Shown here: positions 1-8,137 of the stretch, piece by piece
Position numbering within the stretch: position 1 is the first letter of the stretch
How the letters are laid out: each line of letters begins with the position of its first letter
Assembly: GCA_038210445.1 (NCBI GenBank)
Contig: JBBQWQ010000013.1
Coordinates: 1 to 64,000, forward strand
Source: JABFRG01 sp038210445
GTDB lineage: Bacteria > Myxococcota_A > Polyangia > Polyangiales > Polyangiaceae
Direction: 5' to 3'
Length of the DNA: 64,000 nt
Notes under the pieces: model-generated
Databases searched by the model: none
Seen by the model: the letters and a program-made list of their open reading frames with translations, nothing else
What the model was told of the DNA's origin: nothing
Program-made: the position numbers and the translations under genes

Positions 1-1
1 G

Positions 2-196
2 GTGAGCTGGTCGGGCCAATCGGTGGCGGATACGGCAGCGTCGCTCAAAGACGTGACGGCGGGCACCATGGGAGCGCCCGGCGAAGCTGGCGATCCTGGC
101 GGCGTTGGCCCCTCGTCGGGCAACCCGGGCTCCGTAGGCGCCGCGGCTAGCGCGGGGTACGCGGAGGCGGGACCGCTGGCCGCCAAGAAGCTCTAA
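2..196 (+). CDS. C-terminal fragment of glycine-rich lipoprotein-family protein (truncated by window edge)
   Basis: The frame is open from the left edge and closes with TAA at 194-196, so only the last ~64 residues are visible and the real start lies outside the window. The segment is rich in Gly, Ala and Pro (GAPGEAGDPGGVGP and similar). It begins with VSWSGQ, which lines up with the GIAWTG motif about 50 residues from the end of the three full-length glycine-rich lipoproteins further along (ending near 1146, 2792 and 10175). I infer a fourth family member, on the opposite strand from the other three. Nothing is visible of its lipobox or DUF1565-like N-terminal part. Confidence 0.6.
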   Translation: MSWSGQSVADTAASLKDVTAGTMGAPGEAGDPGGVGPSSGNPGSVGAAASAGYAEAGPLAAKKL

Positions 197-354
197 CCTC
201 CGCACCCATCGCCTCGGCACGCGTGGCACTCGGCGGTGCCACGCATGCCCGCGCGGCGGCCCGCGGATGCCTTTGCGTGGATGAGGACGCACGGCTCGCC
301 GCCGGGCGCCGCGCTGCGCCGCAACTTGCGGCGCTTGTGGCCGATGGGGCGCAC

Positions 355-690
355 ATGTCGTCTGTTCGTCGTGCCTCGTCTGCGCCTCCGTCGCCCCCGC
401 GAACCATCTCCGGCCTGCGGCCGCGGGCCGATGCAGCCAACGGGAGCGGCAGCTTCGTTTCTGCGCTGCCCATTTTTACGCCCGAAGAGTGCGCGGCGAT
501 GACCACCGCCATCCTCGAACAGAATGCGTATGCGCTCCGAACGCGGCTGGCAGCGCGTGCAGTATACACGGGGCGTGAGCGCGACGCCACCGAGCTCGAG
601 TTGGTGAGCGCGGAGTTGGTCAAGCGCCTGCCGCCGCATGGTCGCCGCAACAGCCGCTTCCCGCCGCCGCCCAAGGGCGAAGCCGGCTGA
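355..690 (+). pseudogene. Possible remnant or small hypothetical ORF upstream of 721-1149
   Basis: This is a short frame with no recognisable family. The visible protein has a low-complexity Pro/Ser/Arg start followed by a plausible folded stretch (FTPEECAAMTTAILEQ, then a Glu/Leu-rich helix). It stops at 688-690, and the next open frame (721-1149) is in the same reading phase after a second stop at 715-717. Around 640-770 a neighbouring frame encodes sensible-looking sequence (KYHEGWPVAAFPRFLP), so the area may be one gene of ~260 codons broken by frameshifts. FTPEEC-type starts occur in 2-oxoglutarate oxygenase-like proteins, but that is too weak to name a function. Confidence 0.25.
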
Positions 691-720
691 CACGCGCTGC
701 GTGGCGAAGTACCATGAGGG

Positions 721-1149
721 GTGGCCCGTCGCCGCTTTCCCCCGCTTCCTGCCGAAATCGCCGCACCGCAAACCGTGGCGCGCCTCGAGGCCGCCTACGC
801 GCTCTGGGCCGCCACCCGCGGTCTCGCTGCAGTGGCCGGCATCTACCGCGGCCGCATCGAAGGCCTCGCTGTCGAGGTGAGAACCACCTTCGTGGGCCCT
901 CGCGCACGCCCTGTGCGTCTCATCGTCCCCGTGCGGGTAGACCAGCCCCTTCCGGCAACGCGCGGCGCGCACGCGCGCTTCTGGGACGAAGCCTTTCGCA
1001 GTCCCTCGCTCGAGCGCATCGAGCCCGACACGCCCGGTACCGAATTCAGCTTCGCGTGGAACGCGCCGCCGACGGAGATCGAACACCTGCTCGAATGGTT
1101 CGATCCCGCGTCCCGCGGCGCTTCCCTGTATCGCGAATCTCCCCGCTAG
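721..1149 (+). CDS. Hypothetical protein, possibly the intact 3' part of a broken gene
   Basis: A 142-residue frame with a GTG start and strong GC-rich third codon positions, unlike a shadow frame. The sequence alternates helix-like (EIAAPQTVARLEAAYALWAA) and strand-like stretches (LAVEVRTTFV, VRLIVPVRVD), suggesting a compact alpha/beta domain. It has no signal peptide, membrane segment or motif I recognise. Its stop overlaps by 4 bp the stop of the convergent glycine-rich lipoprotein gene. The start is uncertain: no clear ribosome binding site precedes 721, and the frame may really continue from the upstream remnant through a frameshift. Confidence 0.45.
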   Translation: MARRRFPPLPAEIAAPQTVARLEAAYALWAATRGLAAVAGIYRGRIEGLAVEVRTTFVGPRARPVRLIVPVRVDQPLPATRGAHARFWDEAFRSPSLERIEPDTPGTEFSFAWNAPPTEIEHLLEWFDPASRGASLYRESPR

Positions 1150-2714
1150 AACTCGTGAACCGCCTCGGCGATGCCCGCGGCGCCCGCAGGCTCGTTCCCG
1201 CGAGCTGCGGCTTGTGCGCCGGCAGCTCCGACGGTGGGCGTCACTTCGGTGGTGGGCTTGGTGCCGGTCCACGCGATGCCGAACGAGTGACCCGCAGACC
1301 CGTGACCGCTGAGGCCGGCCGCGCCGCCCGCGCCACCCGGTGCACCCGCGGTGAAGACGGCGCCTGAGGTTGCTCCCGCGAGGCCCCCTGGCGTGGCGGC
1401 GCCGGGCGCACCTGCTCGGCCGCCGTTGCCACCGCTAGAAGAAGCGACAACGCATCGGCCATCGAACTTGATCGCGCTGGCCTTCGACAGAATGGCGATG
1501 CTGGAGCCCGCGCCCGTACCAGCCCCGGCCGCAAGCCCTGGACACCCGCCGGCGCCGCCGCCGGAGCCCGTTGCTCCCCACCACTGCGCGCGAGCGGAAC
1601 ACCCGCCTGCGTGAATGACGCTCGCGCCACCGCCGCCGCCCTGGCCCGGACTACCGTCGGTCGCCGCCGTGCCGTTTCCAGCTTTGAAACCCTCGATGCT
1701 CAGTTGTGCCGGGGCACTGGCCCCGTCCGTTCCACGGGTGCCATCCTGGCCCGGCTCAGCGAGCGTGGTCGTGGTCGCTCCCTTGGCCGTAGCTGCCGCT
1801 CCGGTCACCGGCAGCCCAGGAACGGTGGCGCCGACGAAGCAGTTTCCTGGATTGGAGAAGGTTGCGCTGGAGCACCCGAACATGCCGACCGTCCCCGTGC
1901 AGTCTGAGGTGGAGGACTTGGCGCCGTCCCCGCCGCTGCCGGCATCGTGCCCAGGCGCGCCGGAACACGTTCCAGCTCCGCCCGGTTTGTTGGTCTGGTG
2001 CGACGTGCTGACCCCCTCGAACGCGTCGTTGGTCTCGTTGACCGACGCGCCGCCTTGCGCATTCGCAGACGCCGTCAGCTGCACCGCATCCTTGCCATTG
2101 ACACCGTCGCGGCCCTTGCCGGCGGCGATGCGCGTGTTGAGGAAGGAGAGGCCGCCGGAGTCTTGCGCGATGAGGCCAATCGAGCTGTCGCCCGCGGCCT
2201 TGCCGTCGGGCGCGCTGATGTCGAGCGCTTCGATGCGCGTGGGCTTGACGATGCCCTTGGCGAGCGCCGCGACGCCTTCCTTTGGGGCGATCTTCGCGCG
2301 CCCTTCGGTCACCTTCCAGTCCGCAGCCGAGCAATCGAAGTAGCCGAACACGTTGACGCCGTCGCCCAGCGTGAGCGGCGCCTCGTAGGTCTCCGCGCAC
2401 ACGTACACCCGGCGGCCGTCGCGCGCCGCGCCCACGATGGCGTCGGATATGCTCTTGAGTGGCTTGGCGCGGGTGCCGTCTCCCGCGTCGCTGCCCCGCG
2501 ACGCGCTCACGAAGACGCCGGCAGATTCGTGTATAACACACGCGTTCTCGGTGGGCAGCAGCTTGATGTCGCAGCCGTCCGGTGCGGGCGGGGGCGGCGG
2601 AAGATCCACCGTGCCGCCGTCTTTGCGAGGCGCAGCGGGTTTGACGTCTACGTTGTCGGTGCCGCAGTGAATGACGCCGGCGGTGAGCAGGAGCGCGAGA
2701 ACTGTGCGTTTCAT
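1146..2714 (-). CDS. Glycine-rich collagen-like lipoprotein with DUF1565-like domain (paralog 1)
   Basis: 522 residues. The start at 2714 gives MKRTVLALLLTAGVIHC, a lipoprotein signal peptide with the lipid-accepting Cys at residue 17, and AAGGGGA lies upstream. A DGG/poly-Pro linker follows. Next is a domain with GVFVSASRGSDAGDGTRAKP and YVCAETYEAPL, which resembles the first rungs of DUF1565/right-handed beta-helix proteins. The second half is built of Gly-rich stretches (GQGGGGGAS, GSGGGAGGCPG, GGAGGAAG) with scattered Cys. It is 77 bp downstream of a close paralog on the same strand. It is probably surface anchored; the function is unknown. The Gly-rich half looks like a repeat-built stalk or filament, by inference only. 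The same strand is open far upstream of 2714, but the lipobox fixes the start. Confidence 0.85.
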   Translation of the reverse strand: MKRTVLALLLTAGVIHCGTDNVDVKPAAPRKDGGTVDLPPPPPAPDGCDIKLLPTENACVIHESAGVFVSASRGSDAGDGTRAKPLKSISDAIVGAARDGRRVYVCAETYEAPLTLGDGVNVFGYFDCSAADWKVTEGRAKIAPKEGVAALAKGIVKPTRIEALDISAPDGKAAGDSSIGLIAQDSGGLSFLNTRIAAGKGRDGVNGKDAVQLTASANAQGGASVNETNDAFEGVSTSHQTNKPGGAGTCSGAPGHDAGSGGDGAKSSTSDCTGTVGMFGCSSATFSNPGNCFVGATVPGLPVTGAAATAKGATTTTLAEPGQDGTRGTDGASAPAQLSIEGFKAGNGTAATDGSPGQGGGGGASVIHAGGCSARAQWWGATGSGGGAGGCPGLAAGAGTGAGSSIAILSKASAIKFDGRCVVASSSGGNGGRAGAPGAATPGGLAGATSGAVFTAGAPGGAGGAAGLSGHGSAGHSFGIAWTGTKPTTEVTPTVGAAGAQAAARGNEPAGAAGIAEAVHEF

Positions 2715-2791
2715 GTGTACTTTCCCCTTATTCGAAGTTTGCGAGCAGGCGCGTAGCTGTACTGCGCACCTGCCCACGTTCACAACCAGAT

Positions 2792-4375
2792 TCAGAATTC
2801 GTGAATGGGCTCCGCAAGCCCCGCGGGTAGCCCGGCCGTCGGCGGCGACGCGGGCGCGCCAACCGAAGGAGTCTTCTCCACCAGTGGCCGGGTTCCGGTC
2901 CAGGCGATGCCGAAGGACGGGCCCGACGATCCGCTCCCGCTGCGACCACCACCGCCTCCACGGCCTCCGGCCGTGCCCACCACATAGGGGTAGTTGTCGA
3001 CGGTATTCGCGCCCGCCTTGCCTCCGCTGGTGCCACTGGACGGATTCGTGCCTGCGCCGCCGCGACCCGCCCCGGTAGCTGCAACCAGACTCATGGCGTC
3101 GAAACGCAGAGCGCTTCGTATAGCGAGCACCGCGATGCTCGCGCCGCCCCCGGTACCGGCGCCACCTGCGAGGCCTGGGCACCCGCCAGCGCCGCCGCCG
3201 CCCCCCGAGGTTCCCCACCAGGAGTAGGGCGCAAACGTGACGTTCAAGCTGTCGTCGGGGCCGCGGCTTGAGCCGCCGCCGCCACCTTGTCCGGGCTCGC
3301 CATCGGCGCCCGGCGTTCCGTTGCCAGCCTTGTAGCCCTCGATGGAGAGCACCGCGACGCCGTCGGCGCCGTCGGTCCCGTCCTTGCCGGCCGCGCCGGG
3401 TTGCGCGGCGGCAGTCATGGTTGCCCCCGCAGCGGTCATCGCGTTGCCGGCCTTGGGGAAGCCCGTCTCCACCGACCCTTGGGGCACAAAGCATTGGCCC
3501 ACGCCGCTGAGCAAGATCTGTGAGCAGTTGCCGAAGCCGTCCCGCGCACCGCGTTTGCGGTACTCGTTGGTCTTTCCGCCATCTCCGCCGGGTCCGCCGT
3601 CATGACCAGCGGCGCCGGTGCACGTATTCTTGCCGCCCGGGCGATTCACGACGTGCTGGGCTGGGCAGGTGGTGTCGAGGCTGCAGTTGTCCTCGCGCAG
3701 CGCGGGCGCACCATCGAGAACGCCCGACGCGAAGAGCTGGACGGGCGGCTTGCCGTCGACTCCGTCGCGACCCTTGCCTGCGGTGATTCGCGTGTTGACG
3801 AAGGAGAGGCCGCCTGAGTCCTCTGCCACCAACGCAATCGAGCTGTCGCCCGACGCCTTGCCGTCTGCGGAGACGATGTCGAGGGCCTCGATGCGGGTCG
3901 GCTTGGCGATACCCTTCGCGGTCGCGGCTACGCCGTCGCGCGGAGCAACCTTGGCGCGCGCCTCGATGACCTTCCAGTCGGCACCGATGCAGTCGAAGTA
4001 GCCGAAGACATTGATGCCGTCGGCAAACTTCAGGGGCGCCTCGAAGGTCTCCGCGCAAACGTATACGCGGCGGCCCGTGGGCATGGCGCCCGCGATGGCC
4101 TTCGAGATGTCCTTGAGCGGCTTTTCGCGGGTGCCCAGCCCGTCGTCGCTACCCTTGGAAAGGCTGACGAAGACGCCAACCGATTCGTGTATGACACACG
4201 GAGTCTCGGTCGGAAGCTTGGTGACATCGCAGTTGTCGGGGGGCGGCGGCGGCGGCGGAAGCTCGATGGTTCCACCGTCGCCACGCGTGGCCTTGGGCGG
4301 GGCGACGTTGTCGCTACCGCCGCTGCAGTGGAAGAGGCCGGCGGCCGCAAGAAGCGCGAGTGCAGTTCGTTTCAT
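2792..4375 (-). CDS. Glycine-rich collagen-like lipoprotein with DUF1565-like domain (paralog 2)
   Basis: 527 residues. Two ATGs are possible (4381 and 4375). The inner one is preferred because AAGGGA lies 7 nt upstream and because all paralogs begin MKR. The signal peptide ends in a lipobox (LFHC, Cys 17). The order of parts matches the neighbour: DGG plus poly-Pro linker, GVFVSLSKGSDDGLGTREKP, YVCAETFEAPLKF, then the conserved KPTRIEALDI and NTRITAGKGRDG segments, and finally Gly-rich blocks ending in FGIAWTGTRP. Gene order and similarity indicate tandem duplication with 1146-2714. It lies 21 bp downstream of a delta-60-repeat lipoprotein gene on the same strand, so the three could be one transcript. 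Confidence 0.85.
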   Translation of the reverse strand: MKRTALALLAAAGLFHCSGGSDNVAPPKATRGDGGTIELPPPPPPPDNCDVTKLPTETPCVIHESVGVFVSLSKGSDDGLGTREKPLKDISKAIAGAMPTGRRVYVCAETFEAPLKFADGINVFGYFDCIGADWKVIEARAKVAPRDGVAATAKGIAKPTRIEALDIVSADGKASGDSSIALVAEDSGGLSFVNTRITAGKGRDGVDGKPPVQLFASGVLDGAPALREDNCSLDTTCPAQHVVNRPGGKNTCTGAAGHDGGPGGDGGKTNEYRKRGARDGFGNCSQILLSGVGQCFVPQGSVETGFPKAGNAMTAAGATMTAAAQPGAAGKDGTDGADGVAVLSIEGYKAGNGTPGADGEPGQGGGGGSSRGPDDSLNVTFAPYSWWGTSGGGGGAGGCPGLAGGAGTGGGASIAVLAIRSALRFDAMSLVAATGAGRGGAGTNPSSGTSGGKAGANTVDNYPYVVGTAGGRGGGGGRSGSGSSGPSFGIAWTGTRPLVEKTPSVGAPASPPTAGLPAGLAEPIHEF

Positions 4376-4396
4376 GTCCATGTCCCTTGACGAGAG

Positions 4397-5929
4397 TCAG
4401 TTCCAGAGTCGGTAGAGATACGTGGAGTCGTCGGAGCGGATGCCCACGACCAGGAGGCGCGCGCTCGGGAGCACCCTCGCGTTGATGTAGGTGTCTCCGG
4501 TGGCGGCTCTGGCGCTGCCGCCGGCGCCGAAGCTCGTGTCGAAGCCGCCGGCGGCGGTGAGGCGCACCACGCGCGAACCGGTGCTGCCGTTCACCACTGC
4601 CACTGCGCGCTGGGATGCGTCTTCGGTGATGCCGGTCACGCGGCCTTCGCCTACGGCAAGGGCGCCTGCGCTGCCAAAGGCGCCGTCGAGTTGCAGCGAG
4701 CTTTTGGTGGCGGCGATCATCGCGATCTGGCTGGCGCGCGAGGAGACACCGGTGTTGAGCCCCAACAGCACGCCACCCGCCTTGCGCGGCGCGATGGCGA
4801 AGCAGCGGCGGTAGATGGCCGCGGGAGTCACCGGCAGGTTAATGGTGTCCTCCGGGGTGCCCGCTGCGTTCAGCCGCGCCACGTCGAACGTGGCGTTGGC
4901 GTTGTCGCTGCCGCACATCGTCACCAGACCGTCACTGCCGAGCGCCATGGCGCCGAGATTGGTATACCCAACGAACAGCGGGTAGGTCGTGTCCCGAACC
5001 CCTGCGAACGAGTACCGGGTCATGTACGTGTCGTTGGCGACGGAGCTCGCGAGATACAGGTATTGGCTGGTCGCAACTACGGACGTGCGCGCATCCACAG
5101 AACGCGCCTCGTCCACCGCGCCGAAAGCGAGGTCGAAGGTGCCAGTGGGGCCGAAGCGAAATGCGCGTGCCGCTCCCGTCCCCTTGATCTTCCCCGACAC
5201 CAGGACCGAGCCGTCGGGTCGAACCACGATGTTGTCCCAGACCTCGTTGTCGGAGATCTCGCCGCTGGCGGCACCCGCCATCCCGTACGCCGCGTCGACG
5301 GTGCCGTCGGCCTTCATCTTGACGACCCGCAAAGACGCGTCCTGGTAGTCCGGGCCAGCGACATACGCGCTGCCGTCGGCGAGCACCTCCAGACGGGAGA
5401 GAATGCCAATGGTGGGCAGCTTGAGAACCCCATCCACGCCGAACGTCTTGTCGAGGGTGCCCGGGGCGCCGCGGACGAGGACGATGAAGTCCTTCTTCGA
5501 CGAGGCGGCGCCATTGGCCGTCGTTGCCGTGGCGCTGAGCTGGGTGTCGCCTTGCTTGCCGTCGATGCCGGCGGAGAGCTGCACCTTCAGCGTCGATTGG
5601 CCCGCTCTAAAGACCAGATCGCCGACCGGGAGGCCGAGGCCGAGGGGCAGGGGCGCGAACTTGACGCCCACGTCGCCGGTGACCGAAGCGCCGCGGGTGA
5701 GCTGGAGCGTGAGCTCGACGGTGCTTCCTTGGATGATCGCGGCGTCGGTGACAGCGAGTGAGATGGACGCGGCAGGCACCACGTCGGCGCCGCCGTCTTG
5801 GGGCGTGCTGCCGGAGCTCGAGCTCGACGAGCCACCCGACGAGGAGCTCGCGCCGGGCGCTGCAGCGTTGTCGCCGCATGCGGCGAGGATCGAGAGCAAG
5901 GCGAGCGAAAGACAGCGCGCGGCATTCAT
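4397..5929 (-). CDS. Delta-60 repeat lipoprotein
   Basis: 510 residues. The start at 5929 has GGAG 6 nt upstream and yields a lipoprotein signal peptide (SLALLSILAAC, Cys 18), followed by a Ser/Gly spacer. Residues ~45-130 look like an Ig/Big-type beta domain. The rest contains delta-60 type repeats, recognisable from their FG-motifs: LDKTFGVDGVL, VDAAYGMAG, FDLAFGAVD, LDGAFGSAG and FDTSFGAGG. These are typically arranged as a beta-propeller-like fold in secreted proteins of deltaproteobacteria. It is probably an outer-membrane or surface lipoprotein; the ligand is unknown. It is divergent from the 6109-8094 lipoprotein gene, with an inverted repeat between them. Confidence 0.85.
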   Translation of the reverse strand: MNAARCLSLALLSILAACGDNAAAPGASSSSGGSSSSSSGSTPQDGGADVVPAASISLAVTDAAIIQGSTVELTLQLTRGASVTGDVGVKFAPLPLGLGLPVGDLVFRAGQSTLKVQLSAGIDGKQGDTQLSATATTANGAASSKKDFIVLVRGAPGTLDKTFGVDGVLKLPTIGILSRLEVLADGSAYVAGPDYQDASLRVVKMKADGTVDAAYGMAGAASGEISDNEVWDNIVVRPDGSVLVSGKIKGTGAARAFRFGPTGTFDLAFGAVDEARSVDARTSVVATSQYLYLASSVANDTYMTRYSFAGVRDTTYPLFVGYTNLGAMALGSDGLVTMCGSDNANATFDVARLNAAGTPEDTINLPVTPAAIYRRCFAIAPRKAGGVLLGLNTGVSSRASQIAMIAATKSSLQLDGAFGSAGALAVGEGRVTGITEDASQRAVAVVNGSTGSRVVRLTAAGGFDTSFGAGGSARAATGDTYINARVLPSARLLVVGIRSDDSTYLYRLWN

Positions 5930-6004
5930 ACGGGACTCCAGCGTCATCACTTGGAGGGACCCACAGCGCGCCCCCCGGTTCGTGAGCCCGAACCTAGCAC
6001 GCTG

Positions 6005-6038
6005 CATTTCTTCACGCACTCCTCGAAGTGATGAAATG
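6005..6038. promoter_or_regulatory. Inverted repeat in divergent lipoprotein control region
   Basis: CATTTCTTCAC at 6005-6015 and GTGATGAAATG at 6028-6038 are complementary at 10 of 11 positions, with a 12-nt spacer. The repeat lies between the divergent genes starting at 5929 and 6109, and is markedly AT-richer than its surroundings. It could be an operator for a dimeric regulator or a hairpin in the leader of the rightward gene. No regulator gene is adjacent, so the role is inferred. Confidence 0.35.
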
Positions 6039-6108
6039 TGTTCTCGCGCGTTTTTTCTCCTGCGCACTGCACGGGTTTGGTACGCCTAGCAATGGAAGTG
6101 GGGACGCA

Positions 6109-8094
6109 ATGATCAGCATGAGAACCGGATTGCTCGTGGCGGCAGCGCTCGCGGCAACGTGGGCCTGCGGCAGCACGAAAGCCGCACGCGGCAGCCTCAT
6201 GCTCGCGGTGAGCTCCGACATGGCGGCACCGAAAGACATCAACTTCGTGGGTCTTACCATCAAGAGCGGTGGCCGCGAGGTGTTCGCCACCCGCGCCGAG
6301 GTGGGCGCCAACGGCGAAGTGCACTTTCCCGCCACGCTCGCGGTCTTGGCGCCCGAAGACGCCAAGCAGCCGGTGCGCATTCGGGTCATCGCGTACTCGA
6401 ACGCCACCGCGCGCGTGCTCCGCGACATGACCGTGACGGTGCCGCCGAATCGCACCGGCCAGCTGCGCATTGCGCTCAACTTCTTGAGCCTCGGCTCCGG
6501 TATCGGCGAAGCGCCCGCAAACACCCTCGAGGCGCCGCTTCGGCTGCGCGACTTCGACGCCTTCACGCAGATTCAAAACCGCTGCGGCGAGGGCGCCACC
6601 GACGTGGGCGGCGACTGCGCCACGCTCGATCTCTCGGACCCCGCCATGTTCGACGACTACGATCCCACCACCGTCTTCGGCGGCGGAGCGGCACCCTCCA
6701 ATGCCGCGGGCGCAGCCTTCACGCCGAGCGACGGCGAGTGCTTCCCGGTAGAGTGCTGCTTCGAGGAGCCCATCGTGGTGGCCCCCGACGAGGCGTGCAC
6801 CGTGCCCTCGCAAGGCCCAAAGACCAACCTCGCGCTGCGCACCGCCGGCATCGGCACGGCCACCGCGGCCGGACCACTCGTGCCCCTCGACTTCGACGCC
6901 GACGCGCGCTTCGGCGAGGTGGGCGTGAAGGTTCTTCCGAACGCGCGGCTGCAGCTGCCGCCCGCGGTGTGCCGCAAGATGCGCGCGGAGACGCCGGAGA
7001 TCGAGCGCGTGGTGAGCGTGGTTGCCTCCACCCGCTGCGCGCCCAAGTCGAAGCAAACGCCGCTGTGTGGCCCGGCGGGCGCCACCAACACCGCGCGCTG
7101 CGGCGACGTGGTGCTCCCGAAGGACGGCGGCGTCGAAGGCGGCCCCACCCCCGACGGGAGCACGCCCAAGCCCATCGAGCTTTTGGCCAGCGGCCTGCGT
7201 CGACCAGAAGGCATCGCGGTGCTGGGCGCCGACGTGTTCGTGGCCGACGTGGGCGTCAGCATCAAGAAGATCAGCGGCGGCACCGTGTCGGTGCTCGCCT
7301 CCAACGGCACCACCGACAACCCCGTGGGCCTCACGGCGGTGACCACCGGCGGCGCCACCTACCTGGCGAGCGGGGGCGGCCGCTCGATCTTCGCAGTGAA
7401 GAGCGACGGCACCGGAAAGGTCGCGCGCACCGACGCAGCCGTCACGATGCTCAACGTCGGCAGCGCGGGAGACTCCGCCGTTTACACGATTCCCAATCCT
7501 GCGTTCTCGACGGAGCAGTTCGGGTGGATGTTGCCCGACACCGGAGCGGGCGACGTCATCAGCCACTCGAGCTCGTTTGCAGCACGCTCTTTCGAGAGCA
7601 GTACCGGCGTGCTCCTGGTGGGCACGTCCTTCGGCGACATCGTGCAGTGCCCGTTGGGGGCCTATGCGTGCCTCAATCCCGCGCCCTTCGCGCCGCAAGT
7701 GCTGGGCGGCGGCTACGTGAGCGCCATGGCCGCGTCGGGCGGCCGCGTCTACTACCACCTCGCGCCCAATAACCCGGGCGGCGAAGGGCATCTGTACGTG
7801 TACGATGCGGCCGCCACCCCCAAGACCGCCGAGCTCGCCGCGGGCATCGGTGCCGGCGGCGCGGGGCTGTTCGGCGGCATCGCCACCGACGGGGCAAACG
7901 TGTACTTTGCATCCGGCGGAGTCCTCTACGCGGTGCCCCGCTCTGGCGGCCGTGTGCGCGTGGCGCCGGCGCCCGGCGATACGCCGTACCCGCGCGGCAT
8001 TGGCGCCATCACGGTAGACCCGCTCTACGTGTACTGGGTGGTGCGCGGCGACGGCCTCACCGGCGGCGCCGTGTACCGGCGTCGCCTGGAATAG
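6109..8094 (+). CDS. Propeller-type surface lipoprotein, tandem copy 1
   Basis: 661 residues from ATG 6109, preceded by GGGG about 5 nt upstream. The signal peptide ends in the lipobox ATWAC. Residues ~20-150 form a beta-rich domain (SLMLAVSSDMAAPKDI, GREVFATRAEV, RDMTVTVPPNRTGQLRI). A Cys-rich middle part follows (ECFPVECCFEE, RCAPKSKQTPLCGP). The C-terminal ~300 residues look like an NHL/YVTN-type beta-propeller (LASGLRRPEGIAVLGADVFV, GGIATDGANVYFASGGVLYA). The next gene is a clear paralog over its whole length, 43 bp downstream. The likely location is the cell surface; the partner is unknown. The DAFTQIQNRCGEGATDVGGD block is nearly identical in both copies and may be a functional site. 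Confidence 0.85.
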   Translation: MISMRTGLLVAAALAATWACGSTKAARGSLMLAVSSDMAAPKDINFVGLTIKSGGREVFATRAEVGANGEVHFPATLAVLAPEDAKQPVRIRVIAYSNATARVLRDMTVTVPPNRTGQLRIALNFLSLGSGIGEAPANTLEAPLRLRDFDAFTQIQNRCGEGATDVGGDCATLDLSDPAMFDDYDPTTVFGGGAAPSNAAGAAFTPSDGECFPVECCFEEPIVVAPDEACTVPSQGPKTNLALRTAGIGTATAAGPLVPLDFDADARFGEVGVKVLPNARLQLPPAVCRKMRAETPEIERVVSVVASTRCAPKSKQTPLCGPAGATNTARCGDVVLPKDGGVEGGPTPDGSTPKPIELLASGLRRPEGIAVLGADVFVADVGVSIKKISGGTVSVLASNGTTDNPVGLTAVTTGGATYLASGGGRSIFAVKSDGTGKVARTDAAVTMLNVGSAGDSAVYTIPNPAFSTEQFGWMLPDTGAGDVISHSSSFAARSFESSTGVLLVGTSFGDIVQCPLGAYACLNPAPFAPQVLGGGYVSAMAASGGRVYYHLAPNNPGGEGHLYVYDAAATPKTAELAAGIGAGGAGLFGGIATDGANVYFASGGVLYAVPRSGGRVRVAPAPGDTPYPRGIGAITVDPLYVYWVVRGDGLTGGAVYRRRLE

Positions 8095-8137
8095 CACTTT
8101 TCACGCAACGTTTCCGCGCGCCGGCCGAAGGGGCGCC

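Noticed and set aside
193..1272. Open frame on the minus strand across 193-1272
   Set aside because: Arg/Ala/Gly-rich composition with no domain, overlapping better-biased plus-strand frames.
2521..2545. GTGTATA..ACAC-like near-palindromes in the lipoprotein genes
   Set aside because: They fall in conserved codons (the CVIHES segment) and are explained by coding sequence.
5947..8097. Long minus-strand frame opposite the first propeller lipoprotein
   Set aside because: It is a complement shadow; the plus-strand frame has a lipobox, a ribosome binding site and a paralog.
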